From Amphritea sp. (lineage in GTDB: Bacteria > Pseudomonadota > Gammaproteobacteria > Pseudomonadales > Balneatricaceae), in NCBI GenBank assembly GCA_025800245.1, contig JAOXSA010000130.1, forward strand, positions 1-55,016: a stretch of 55,016 nucleotides of DNA, given 5' to 3'. The first letter of the stretch is position 1; each line of letters starts with the position of its first letter. The notes beneath the pieces were generated by a model. The model saw only the letters and a list, made by a program, of their open reading frames with translations, searched no databases and had not been told where the DNA came from. This document shows, in pieces, positions 10,644-19,034 of this stretch. A program made the position numbers and the translations under genes.

Positions 10644-11683
10644 ACCGGCAGCAGGCAGCGCAGGGTGCCCAGATCGTCTGCTTCGAGCAGGTGACCGTTG
10701 AGTTGCTGACACAGCCGCTGTAGCTGGCGCTGCAGATGCTTATGCCACGGGCTGTGACTGAGACGGGGCTGACCTTCACTCTGACCGACACTGAATAACA
10801 GATGTTCCGGCTGATCGGCTTTCTGCAGGCTCAGCTTCAGATCGTGGCCGTCGGCCTGCAGGATCGCCAGCTCCACGGTACTGATCAGCAGCTGTTCCAG
10901 CAGCACGGCATCGCTGTTGATCGCACTGAGTGCCGGGTCGACCCGGTAGTCCAGCAACCAGCCCTCCTGACGGCTCTGCGGCAGGAAAACCTGTAGAATC
11001 CGGTTCATCAGCGCCTGGCAATCCACCGGGTTACCCGCGGCTGGTATGCCACTCTGATCCAGCAGATGAATACTGTTATTAAGACGGCTCTGCCAGGCAT
11101 CAATATCCCGACACAGATCCTGAGCCATAGGATTCAGATCAAGCTGTTGCAGGCGTTTACTCTGCCGCAATACCGGTGAAATCTGTGCCTGTAACTGGCG
11201 TGATGCCTCCGGCAACAGAGGTTGCTCTGCCTGTTGGCTTTCCGGGGTTGCCAGTGCCTGTTGCTGGGCATTGCGGATATCACGGTATGAACGCAGGGCA
11301 ACCACGACAGAGGTCAGCAGGCGGGAAGCGGATAGCTCTGCTTTGCTGAGATAGTCATTGATATCGTAGTTAACGATCACCTGAGCTTCCGGTGCATAAC
11401 CGGGATGGCCGGTGCGCAGAATAATGCGAATATTCTGGTTGTGCAGCTCATTGCGGATATGATCCACCAGCTGCAGACCTTCGTGATCGGTTTCCATCAC
11501 CACATCCAGCAGCACCAGTGCAATATCCGGGTGCTGAGCCAGCAGAGTACGGGCTTCGGCACCGCTCATCGCGCTGATCAGCTCAATCGGCCGTTGCTCA
11601 AACTCATAGCCACGGAAGATCATCCGGGTGATTCCGTGAATCCCTTCCTCATCGTCGACGACCAGTACTTTCCAGGGGGTCAT
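10634..11683 (-). CDS. Response regulator with degenerate histidine-kinase-like C-terminus
   Basis: 349 residues. The N-terminal receiver (residues 5-125) has the acidic pair DD (10-11), phospho-acceptor D60 in LVLLDVVMETDHEG and the lysine in DYLSKAEL. Its wording (MIFRGYEFEQRPIELISA, RTGHPGYAPE) is that of receivers usually paired with DUF3369 output domains. The C-terminal ~170 residues look like a dimerisation helix plus ATPase fold of a histidine kinase (INSDAVLLEQLLISTVELAI resembles an N-box region) but lack the N, G1 and G2 signatures, so kinase activity is unlikely. The ATG overlaps the stop of the upstream AraC-type gene by 4 bases (ATGA), implying translational coupling. Confidence 0.85.
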   Translation of the reverse strand: MTPWKVLVVDDEEGIHGITRMIFRGYEFEQRPIELISAMSGAEARTLLAQHPDIALVLLDVVMETDHEGLQLVDHIRNELHNQNIRIILRTGHPGYAPEAQVIVNYDINDYLSKAELSASRLLTSVVVALRSYRDIRNAQQQALATPESQQAEQPLLPEASRQLQAQISPVLRQSKRLQQLDLNPMAQDLCRDIDAWQSRLNNSIHLLDQSGIPAAGNPVDCQALMNRILQVFLPQSRQEGWLLDYRVDPALSAINSDAVLLEQLLISTVELAILQADGHDLKLSLQKADQPEHLLFSVGQSEGQPRLSHSPWHKHLQRQLQRLCQQLNGHLLEADDLGTLRCLLPVSL

Positions 11684-14600
11684 AAGCTGCGGTTACCTGT
11701 CTCTGCTGATAGGGGTATTTTGCCAGTATTTGGCAGCAATTCCATCATCAACTCCGCTTTTGCTGTGGCGCCCCACTGCTGATAGAAGTCATGGGCCTGG
11801 CGCAGGCAGAATTCCGCCAGACTGTACTGGCCCTGATGCAACAGATAGTGGCCGTAGCGCTCCTGTATCAGTGCCGGATGGAAACTGAAATTCTGTTGCC
11901 GCGCGGCACTGAGAGCCTGTTCAAAGTAGCGCGCCGGATCATTGCCCTCAATCCGGTTATATTCTGCTTCCAGCAGCCAGCGCTGAGCCTCAAAGTTAGC
12001 CGGACACTGACGGCTCCAGAGTTCAAAGCGGGAGATGGTCTGTTCGGCTTCGCGCTTACGCCGCTGACTGATCCCACCCTGTTGCTGAGCCGTGATCAGA
12101 CGCATCAGGGCGGTGCAGAACAACGCTTCGCTGATCCAGAAGTAGCCGGGTTGTTCGCGTTCCAGCTGACTTTCCCAGCTGAGCAGTTGTGACCAGCAGT
12201 GTTGCTGGTTCAGCAGGAGGGCGCTGACGATGGTACAGCCGGCCTGCCAGCCATTGTCGTAGGTGATATTCCGGTCTGGTTGCCAGCCCTGTTGCAGCTC
12301 CCTCACCAGCCGTAGTGCTGAACTCTGCAGCTGTTCTGCCGGAGTATCGAGATGATAATCCTGCAGTTGCTGGTGCTGATTTTGCAGTTCTGTGCGCTGC
12401 TCGGACAGTGGCTTATTGGTCAGAATATTCAGTTGCGCGCTGAGTAACTGGCATTCACTGTACTGCTGCCAGACACCGTGCTCTGCGGTGACCCGGGTAA
12501 CCTGTTCCAGCATGCCGTGGCTCTGAGCCAGAGGGGTAAACCAGTGGATCACCTGAGCACTGTGAACCAGTGCGGCGCTGTTGGCCAGTTCGGTGGGATT
12601 GTGGGGTTCATTGAGTATGCCGCCATCCGGTCTGGCAAGACCGCCGAAACGGTTGACCAGCCGCATACCCTGAGCGGCGAAGGTCTGGGCCATGGAGTAA
12701 TCGGCGCAGAACCAGCCTGCGACCCAGGCATAGCTGATATAGGCAAATGGCGTCAGGGGTGAGCGCCCGTAACGAAGGCTGATTTCGGTCATACGGCCGA
12801 TGGCGCAGGCAGCCAGCAGAGGCTGACTCAGCTGGCGAGCCAGCAGGCTGACCTGTTCCAGCAGTTGCAGCTGATGATAGTGGCGATCAAAGTGCTTGCC
12901 GGCCATCGCTGTCAGGGTCTGGGCGTTAAACTGTTCGCTGATAAAATCCAGTTGCTGCAGCAGCAGACTTAATTGATCAGATTGCTGCTGCGGTAAGGGT
13001 TGCTGCTGTTTGTCGAGTTCTGCAAGCAGTGTCTCAAGGGCGCTTTCCGCTTCGCCCCGGTGTATCAGCAGCCGCGCCTGCAGCAGAGCATACAGGCCCT
13101 GCTCAGTAATACTGAGCGGTTGAGGGGTTTGATCCAGTGCCGTCAGTGTTTGTTCTGCGCTGTCCGGTTTGCCGGCCAGAAGTTGCAGTTCAGCACACTC
13201 CAGTTGCAAAGAGCAGCTGTCGGAAGCAGGTAACAGACTGATGGCATCTGACAGATATGTGCTGGCTTGCAGATACTGCTGTTGCTGGCGGGCCAGTCTG
13301 GCTGCGTGACTATTAAGGCTGATTGCAGTGTGAAGGTCTGGTAACTGATGCGCGGGCAGCTGTCGCAGATGCTGTAACACTCTGTCCAGTTGCGCCAGTG
13401 TTTGCTCTTCCGGGGCGGGTAGTTGTGCCTGTAGCGTTGTGGCGCAGCGCAGGTGCCAGCGTTGCTGATCCTGAACAGGAATAAGCCCATACAGCAGTTG
13501 GTGTATCGCGGTCCGGGCAAAATCAAACCGGGTCTGATCATCCGCATCAGGCACGATCAGCCCGGCCCGTTGTGCGGGCCAGAGGTTGATTGCCAGACGG
13601 GGTAGAGGATTTTCCGTGATCGCTGCCAGTTGGTTAAGATCGAACTGCTCACCCATAACGCAGGCGCATTCCAGTAGCTCGCGGCCGAACAGGCTCAGTT
13701 CACTGAGTTTCTGCTGCAGAGTGGTTGCAGGATTGTCCTGGTCCAGCCAGCTATAGCTCTGGGGGACCGCGGCTGTGGGAATGATCCGCTCTGGTTGCAG
13801 TGGCTGGATCTGTTGTCGGTATTCCCTGGGCGGTACCCCCATCCAGCGTTTAAAGGCTTTCTGAAATGCCGACTGGTTGGAAAATCCGAGTTGGAAAGCG
13901 ATCTCCCCAAAGCTGTGCTGGCCCTGCTGAATCAGCTGCAGGCAATACTCGCGACGGGTCTGATCATAGATATCCTGAAAGCTGGTACCCAGTAGGCCCA
14001 GCTTACGCTGCAGCGTGCGCAGACTTAAGCCCAGCTGTTCTGCGACCTGCTCGCGGCGGACTGAGCCGCTGGCCTGACTCAGCTGCTGGCGAATCAGATT
14101 ACGGGTCTGGGCGATCAGAGCCCCCTGTTGGGTACTCTTGCTGAGCAGGGTATCCGCAAATTCCCGGTGCAGGCGATGCATTTCCGGATTGGCATCGAGG
14201 CAGGGGCGGGTCAGATAATCACTGTTCAGCAGTAACTGATTGCGGGCCGCACCGAATTCCATCTCGGCCGCAAAAAACTGCTGATAGGGCTGTGGATTGT
14301 CCGGTTGCGGGCGGGTCATCCGGACCGTTGAGATCGGCACCTGATGGCCGGTCAGCCAGCGTGGCCAGTTACACAGGCAGGCAAACAGAAATTCAATGGT
14401 GCGCTGATCGTTATTATTCAGCTCCAGGGTAATTACGGTGCCTTCAAGACCGGACTCCAGTTCCAGTACCGCGCCTTCATACATCAGTGGCAAGTAATCG
14501 ATCAGACTCTGATAGGCTTGCTCAAGCGTCGCAGAAGTGGACATCAGGAAGCCGATGGAGCCCAGAGTGCGGGGTTGCGTTGCCTCGCCCAGATTGAGCC

Positions 14601-14817
14601 ATATCAGCGGGTTGTGACTGAGCCGGGTCAGAGTTTCCAGCACGTAGCTGAAACGTTGTACCGGAAAACGTGCACCGGGTTTGGTAAACTCCTCCTGAGT
14701 AAGTCCGGCGCTTTCCAGCAGTTCCCGGGCAGGCTCCAGTCCCTGTTGTTGCGGGAAATGGCGGGCCAGTTGCAGGGCAGGTTCCAGCAGCATGGCGGAG
14801 GCAGTGGTCACAGACAT
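11680..14817 (-). CDS. AraC-family regulator fused to a large STAND-like helical-repeat region
   Basis: 1045 residues, about three times the family's usual length. Residues ~15-200 resemble the Arabinose_bd sensor domain of OruR/ArgR-like AraC proteins; residues ~240-335 are the double helix-turn-helix, ending in GEIAFQLGFSNQSAFQKAFKRWMGVPPREYR. The remaining ~700 residues begin with a segment like the winged-helix part of STAND/MalT-type ATPases (LLECACVMGEQFDLNQLAAI; FDFARTAIHQLLYGLIP) and continue as TPR-like helices, but no Walker A/B NTPase is present. This is a degenerate or reassembled fusion. It is first in a two-gene unit with the receiver gene and divergent from a solute-binding protein. 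No Shine-Dalgarno sequence is seen at the chosen ATG. Confidence 0.82.
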   Translation of the reverse strand: MSVTTASAMLLEPALQLARHFPQQQGLEPARELLESAGLTQEEFTKPGARFPVQRFSYVLETLTRLSHNPLIWLNLGEATQPRTLGSIGFLMSTSATLEQAYQSLIDYLPLMYEGAVLELESGLEGTVITLELNNNDQRTIEFLFACLCNWPRWLTGHQVPISTVRMTRPQPDNPQPYQQFFAAEMEFGAARNQLLLNSDYLTRPCLDANPEMHRLHREFADTLLSKSTQQGALIAQTRNLIRQQLSQASGSVRREQVAEQLGLSLRTLQRKLGLLGTSFQDIYDQTRREYCLQLIQQGQHSFGEIAFQLGFSNQSAFQKAFKRWMGVPPREYRQQIQPLQPERIIPTAAVPQSYSWLDQDNPATTLQQKLSELSLFGRELLECACVMGEQFDLNQLAAITENPLPRLAINLWPAQRAGLIVPDADDQTRFDFARTAIHQLLYGLIPVQDQQRWHLRCATTLQAQLPAPEEQTLAQLDRVLQHLRQLPAHQLPDLHTAISLNSHAARLARQQQQYLQASTYLSDAISLLPASDSCSLQLECAELQLLAGKPDSAEQTLTALDQTPQPLSITEQGLYALLQARLLIHRGEAESALETLLAELDKQQQPLPQQQSDQLSLLLQQLDFISEQFNAQTLTAMAGKHFDRHYHQLQLLEQVSLLARQLSQPLLAACAIGRMTEISLRYGRSPLTPFAYISYAWVAGWFCADYSMAQTFAAQGMRLVNRFGGLARPDGGILNEPHNPTELANSAALVHSAQVIHWFTPLAQSHGMLEQVTRVTAEHGVWQQYSECQLLSAQLNILTNKPLSEQRTELQNQHQQLQDYHLDTPAEQLQSSALRLVRELQQGWQPDRNITYDNGWQAGCTIVSALLLNQQHCWSQLLSWESQLEREQPGYFWISEALFCTALMRLITAQQQGGISQRRKREAEQTISRFELWSRQCPANFEAQRWLLEAEYNRIEGNDPARYFEQALSAARQQNFSFHPALIQERYGHYLLHQGQYSLAEFCLRQAHDFYQQWGATAKAELMMELLPNTGKIPLSAETGNRSL

Positions 14818-14820
14818 GGC

Positions 14821-15624
14821 ATGAAAAGATCAGTTATGGCTTTATCCAATATAACGAACATTAGCATAAAGCAGGCAGGCTTTACCTCCTTGTGTGCCAT
14901 ATTGCGTGGTGTTGTTTGTCTGTGGATGCTGCTGGCGTTGCCGACGGCTGCAGATCAGACCACCCGTACACTGAAGGTGGGGATGCCTCTGCCGGGCCAG
15001 ATTCCGTTTTTCTGGCGCGATGATGCCGGGGTTTATCAGGGAATTTATGCCGATACCCTGCGTGTTGTTGCCGAGGATATCGGTGTTGAGCTGGAATTTG
15101 TGGCGTTGTCCCAGGCGCGGCTACAGCGTCATTTCATTGCCGGAGAGATCGATATCGAGGCTGGTGTCTCGACCCGGCTCGAAGCGGAACCCGCGCTGGA
15201 GCAGGTGTCGCTTTACAGTCGTCCATTCGGACTGGTGAATGAGGTGATAATCTACAGTCCGGAGCTGTCCTTCCCGGTGTTTATCCTTAATGATCTGAAA
15301 GGTTTGCGGGTAGCGACTGTCCGTGGCACGCCTGTGCCCGATTCGCTGATCCGGGAGGACTTCTCTAACCCCTGGCAGATCGCCCAGCGGGTGCATCGTG
15401 GCTGGAATGAGATCGGTCTGATGCAGGAAGCGGTTGCGATTCACTATCAGCGTGACGAACAGCTGAAATATCAGATCTCCCTGCCTTACACCAGTAATCC
15501 GGTGCACTTCCGGCTGCATCACAGCAAGGGCGCGTTGCTGGATAAGATTAACCACTCGCTTGAACGGCTTGAGCAGCAGGGGCGTCTGGAAGTACTGGTG
15601 TGTAAATATCTGTGCGGCAACTGA
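14821..15624 (+). CDS. Orphan extracellular solute-binding protein, family 3
   Basis: About 267 residues with a hydrophobic N-terminal segment around residues 22-42, likely a secretion signal, followed by a type-II periplasmic binding fold (TLKVGMPLPGQIPFFWRD; IYADTLRVVAEDIGVELEFV; DLKGLRVATVRGTPVPDSL). It resembles amino-acid-type family-3 proteins, but no permease or ATPase gene is adjacent, so it may be a sensory or signalling receptor rather than a transporter part. The start is uncertain: ATGs at 14821 and 14836 are both possible, neither with a good ribosome site. The divergent AraC-type gene begins only 3 bp away, so the promoters must lie inside the opposing coding regions. Confidence 0.8.
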   Translation: MKRSVMALSNITNISIKQAGFTSLCAILRGVVCLWMLLALPTAADQTTRTLKVGMPLPGQIPFFWRDDAGVYQGIYADTLRVVAEDIGVELEFVALSQARLQRHFIAGEIDIEAGVSTRLEAEPALEQVSLYSRPFGLVNEVIIYSPELSFPVFILNDLKGLRVATVRGTPVPDSLIREDFSNPWQIAQRVHRGWNEIGLMQEAVAIHYQRDEQLKYQISLPYTSNPVHFRLHHSKGALLDKINHSLERLEQQGRLEVLVCKYLCGN

Positions 15625-15800
15625 GTATTGCGTCACAGATTTTCAGTTTGGTTTCCACAAAACGGGTAATAATCACTCACTCTGTTTGCGGGAAGTGGCC
15701 GATAAGCCGCTGATTCCTATAGGCATAACTGCCTTAAATCGCTAGGATGGTTCAAACAACCGTTTCTGAGCCCCGATAAAAAGAATTAAGGAGTGAGGAT

Positions 15801-17291
15801 ATGTTAGACCCTGTCAGTAGTTTTGCGATTAACTTCGTTGCAATCCTGGGTGGCATACTGCTGTTTCTGTTTGTGTCAGGACTGATCGCTGCGGTGATCA
15901 TCTATCAGATCGATAAGCATCAGACTAAACAGACCATCCGCCGGAACTATCCGCTGGTGGGACGCTTCCGCTACATGTTCGAGCATATCGGGGAGTTCTT
16001 TCGTCAGTACTTCTTTGCTCAGGATCGGGAAGAGATGCCGTTCAACCGGGCCCAGCGTAGCTGGTGTTACAGGGCGGCTAAAGATGTCGATAATACGATC
16101 GCTTTCGGTTCCACCCGTGATCTGCGGGTACCGGGCACCTACTTCTTTCTCAACTGTCCGTTCCCAACCCTGAAAGAAGATGCGGTAACCACCCGCACGC
16201 TGCGCATCGGGCCTTACTGTCGTGAACCCTACGATGCTAAATCCTTCTTTAATATCTCCGGTATGAGCTACGGGGCACTGTCCAAACCGGCGGTACTGGC
16301 GCTGGCTAACGGTGCCCGTGAGGCCGGTTGCTGGATGAACACCGGCGAAGGCGGTCTGTCACCGTTCCATCTGGAAGGCGGCTGCGACATTGTCTGTCAG
16401 GTCGGTACAGCGAAGTATGGTCTGCGGGATGAGCAGGGGCGTCTCAGCGATGAGAAACTGCGTGAAAAGGCTGCTCATGAGCAGGTAAAGATGTTCGAGA
16501 TCAAGCTCAGCCAGGGGGCTAAACCGGGTAAAGGCGGTATGCTGCCAGCAGAGAAGGTCAGTGCTGAGATCGCGCAGATTCGGGGAATTCCTGAGGGAGT
16601 GGCGTCTATCAGTCCAAACCGCCATCCGGAGATCGGTAATATTGATGATCTGCTGGATATGGTTGCGCATATCCGGGAAGTGACTGGCAAACCGGTTGGC
16701 TTCAAGCTGGTGCTGGGTTCAACAGACTGGCTGGATGAGTTCTGTGAGCATATCCTCAAGCGCGGTGTTGAGCATGCACCGGACTTCATTACGCTGGACA
16801 GTAGCGATGGCGGTACCGGTGCTGCACCGATGCCGCTGATGGACAGTGTTGGCCTGCCATTGCGGGAAAGCCTGCCGGCACTGGTTAATAAGCTGATAAT
16901 GCATGGCCTGCGGGAGCGGATTAAGGTGGTTGCTTCCGGTAAGTGTATTAATCCGACCGATGTGGCGGCAGCGTTGTGTCTGGGAGCAGATTTCTGCGTT
17001 AGCGCGCGGGGCTTTATGTTTGCGCTGGGTTGTATTCAGGCCCTGCAGTGCAATAAGAATACCTGTCCGACCGGGATAACGACCCACGATAAAGAGTTGC
17101 AGCGCGGCCTGGTACCTGAGGATAAAGCTACCCGGGTGCGTAGTTATCACGACCATCTGGTCAATGAGGTGGCGATGATCGCACACTCCTGTGGTGTCAC
17201 CGAGCCACGTGAGCTGCGCCGTAAGCATGCCGCGATTGTGATCGACAGCGGTCGCTCAGTGCCGTTGGATATTCTGTATCCGGAAGTGTGA
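15801..17291 (+). CDS. Membrane-anchored FMN-binding glutamate-synthase-family protein
   Basis: 496 residues. An N-terminal membrane helix (about residues 8-35) is followed by the FMN/Fe-S synthase domain of GltB-type enzymes: NISGMSYGALSKPAVLAL, GEGGLSPFH, the SPNRHPEIGNIDDL region, GVEHAPDFITLDSSDGGTGA, and the 3Fe-4S pattern C411-x5-C417-x4-C422 followed by PTGITTHD. There is no glutaminase domain, so it is not classical glutamate synthase; the true acceptor and donor are unknown. AAGGAG sits 9 bases before the ATG, a strong ribosome site. It has no operon partner and ends at a hairpin, convergent with the PA3496-type gene. Confidence 0.92.
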   Translation: MLDPVSSFAINFVAILGGILLFLFVSGLIAAVIIYQIDKHQTKQTIRRNYPLVGRFRYMFEHIGEFFRQYFFAQDREEMPFNRAQRSWCYRAAKDVDNTIAFGSTRDLRVPGTYFFLNCPFPTLKEDAVTTRTLRIGPYCREPYDAKSFFNISGMSYGALSKPAVLALANGAREAGCWMNTGEGGLSPFHLEGGCDIVCQVGTAKYGLRDEQGRLSDEKLREKAAHEQVKMFEIKLSQGAKPGKGGMLPAEKVSAEIAQIRGIPEGVASISPNRHPEIGNIDDLLDMVAHIREVTGKPVGFKLVLGSTDWLDEFCEHILKRGVEHAPDFITLDSSDGGTGAAPMPLMDSVGLPLRESLPALVNKLIMHGLRERIKVVASGKCINPTDVAAALCLGADFCVSARGFMFALGCIQALQCNKNTCPTGITTHDKELQRGLVPEDKATRVRSYHDHLVNEVAMIAHSCGVTEPRELRRKHAAIVIDSGRSVPLDILYPEV

Positions 17292-17306
17292 TTCTGCAGT
17301 GACACG

Positions 17307-17332
17307 CCGGGTTGGCTGAAAGGGCAACCCGG
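17307..17332. terminator. Terminator-like hairpin between convergent genes
   Basis: CCGGGTTG (17307-17314), 10-base loop, CAACCCGG (17325-17332). It is a perfect 8-bp stem 15 bases past the glutamate-synthase-like stop and just past the end of the opposing small gene. No U-tract is present, so termination strength is uncertain. Confidence 0.55.
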
Positions 17333-17358
17333 TATCATGATTCCCTGAGAGAAAGCAG

Positions 17359-17565
17359 TCAGAGATCGTCGAACCAGTGTTCGTCGTTGATCTCTACTTC
17401 CAGTTCCTGCTGCTGTTTGCGATCTTCAATGGCACGACGGGCGGCCAGACTGCGTTTACTGGCGACTTTCTGCTGCGCCTGTTTTTCTTCTTCATCGATA
17501 CCGACCATGATATCGAAGACTTCGGTCTGGATTTCGTTAAGGTCCTGATCTTTTCGAATCAGCAT
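17359..17565 (-). CDS. Small PA3496-family protein
   Basis: 68-residue soluble, highly charged protein. The helix LAARRAIEDRKQQQELE and the acidic C-terminal ending DEHWFDDL match my memory of the PA3496 family (annotated as putative envelope-integrity proteins), whose biochemical role is unknown. The start is the ATG at 17565: TAGGAG lies 8 bases ahead, whereas a GTG nine bases further upstream overlaps that ribosome site. A 66-nt inverted-repeat structure lies upstream (17611-17676), possibly in the leader of this gene. Confidence 0.7.
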   Translation of the reverse strand: MLIRKDQDLNEIQTEVFDIMVGIDEEEKQAQQKVASKRSLAARRAIEDRKQQQELEVEINDEHWFDDL

Positions 17566-17610
17566 AGCACGCACTCCTATACCTACTTTGTTACAAAAGC
17601 CGATACAAAA

Positions 17611-17676
17611 TGCCTGTTATTCAGACTGAGATCCGGAGGGGTCTATAAGCTGATTCCTCCGACCTGAAAACAGGCA
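17611..17676 (-). ncRNA. Nested inverted-repeat structure, possible leader RNA or terminator
   Basis: Three nested pairings: TGCCTGTT (17611-17618) with AACAGGCA (17669-17676), TCAG with CTGA just inside, and CGGAGG (17634-17639) with CCTCCG (17656-17661), around a 16-base loop. Read on the minus strand it is followed by ATTTTG. It sits between hexR and the PA3496-type gene, 175 nt past the hexR stop, so it could be a hexR-distal terminator, an attenuator or a small RNA. It could also form on the plus strand. The surrounding 285 bp (17566-17850) holds no other feature I can support. Confidence 0.45.
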
Positions 17677-17850
17677 ATCCGGTATAAATCTGCATATAAC
17701 AGTGTTTCTTTTATACCAGATACCGATGATTTTCAATGCTGCCTTTGGTTGCGCAGAAGGGCTGAATCAGGCTGTATGCACAGCGTGAAGAGCCGTTTAA
17801 GCGACAGGCAACGGCTACTGATATTGGCGTAAGAATGTTACAGAAAAGGG

Positions 17851-18732
17851 TCAGCGAGAAGGTTTTCGCAGTGGCAGACGCTTATCGTTCTGACGCAGAC
17901 TTTTAAGGCTGCGCTTGATGGTTTTAAGGTGATCAAGCAGACCGGGGCCCAGTTTCATCGCCACACCTACCGCCAGTACATCAATCACCACCAGGTGGAC
18001 TACCCGGGAGGACATCAGTGTGCTGAGGTCTTTATCTTCTTCCAGATCGATATGGATAGCGACATTTGCCTGATCCGCCAGTGGGGTATCGCTTGGACAG
18101 AGTGTAATGACGGTCGCGCCGGCGTCCTTGACCAGTTTGACGGCGTGCAGCAGATCTTTGGTGCGGCCGGTCTGGGAGATCGCAATCACCACATCCTGAT
18201 CGGTCAGGGTGGTGGCTGAGATCATCTGCATATGAGGGTCAGAGTAGGCTGAAGCGGCGATCTTCAGACGGTGAAATTTATGCTGGGCATCATCACATAC
18301 CGGCGCGGATGCGCCGAAACCATAAATTTCCAGACGGTTAGCGCTGGCAATAGCGTTAATGGCATCTTCCAGGGTTTCGGTATCCAGCTCTTCCCGCACA
18401 CTCATCATATTGCCGATGGTGGAATCGAAAATCTTCTGCTTGAATTCGCTGGTGCTGTCTTTGCTGTTCAGGGAGAACTGTTCAAAGTTGGCATTGCTGG
18501 CCAGCCCCTGAGCCAGGGTCAGTTTAAAGTCCTGAAAGCCATCGTAGCCCAGCGCCCGACAGAAACGTACCACGGTCGGTTCACTGACCTGCGCCTCGGA
18601 GGCCAGATCAACAATCCGCATATGGATAACTTCAGAGGGATTATCCAGTACAAAATCTGCGACCTTCTGTTCCGACTTGCGCAGACTGGATTTCGCTTCA
18701 GCGATCGATTTAAGAAGATTTAGAGACTGCAA
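17851..18732 (-). CDS. hexR: RpiR-family regulator HexR
   Basis: Transcriptional repressor of central carbon genes (zwf, edd/eda, gap in relatives), whose DNA binding is relieved by KDPG. The 293 residues have an N-terminal winged HTH (SEQKVADFVLDNPSEVIHM ... SEPTVVRFCRALGYDGFQDF, residues ~18-72) and a C-terminal SIS sugar-phosphate domain (EIYGFGASAPVCDDAQHKF; AISQTGRTKDLL; ATVITLCPSDTPLADQANV). The only plausible start in frame is TTG at 18732; an in-frame stop lies 51 bases further upstream and no ATG occurs before residue 38. None of the usual target genes is in this window. It is divergent from the TRAP binding-protein gene. Confidence 0.92.
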   Translation of the reverse strand: MQSLNLLKSIAEAKSSLRKSEQKVADFVLDNPSEVIHMRIVDLASEAQVSEPTVVRFCRALGYDGFQDFKLTLAQGLASNANFEQFSLNSKDSTSEFKQKIFDSTIGNMMSVREELDTETLEDAINAIASANRLEIYGFGASAPVCDDAQHKFHRLKIAASAYSDPHMQMISATTLTDQDVVIAISQTGRTKDLLHAVKLVKDAGATVITLCPSDTPLADQANVAIHIDLEEDKDLSTLMSSRVVHLVVIDVLAVGVAMKLGPGLLDHLKTIKRSLKSLRQNDKRLPLRKPSR

Positions 18733-19034
18733 TCTTTTGCCCGTATGTGGTTGCTTGCCCGGGATGAGTATATCAGCAATTCAGATGAATAGAATAAACC
18801 TTATCGCCCGTGCTACAGGATTCGGGTAGTGGCCTCTCAGAACGTCAACTGATCGCGCTTACTGTTTGAAATTGCAGCTGTTCTGAGTTGGTGCTATGTT
18901 CATTGGGTTAACAAGAATAAGGAAATCAGCAACAGCGCCTGATGAGTCTGCGTTGAGGTTTGTTCAATCAGCGTACTGACCAGGGGATGTTCAGGGTTTC
19001 CACGATAACAACACACGATAAAGGGAGAAGCCTT
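18733..19034. promoter_or_regulatory. hexR / TRAP divergent promoter region
   Basis: 302 bp between the TTG start of hexR and the GTG start of the TRAP binding protein. It must contain both promoters, but I see no convincing -35/-10 pair and no HexR-type palindrome (TGTAATnnnATTACA). An open frame enters the TRAP gene from 18960 but lacks a signal sequence and is not considered coding. Confidence 0.4.

Noticed and set aside
14344-14820. Long N-terminal extension of the family-3 binding protein
   Set aside because: It overlaps the AraC-type gene on the other strand and has no signal-peptide character.
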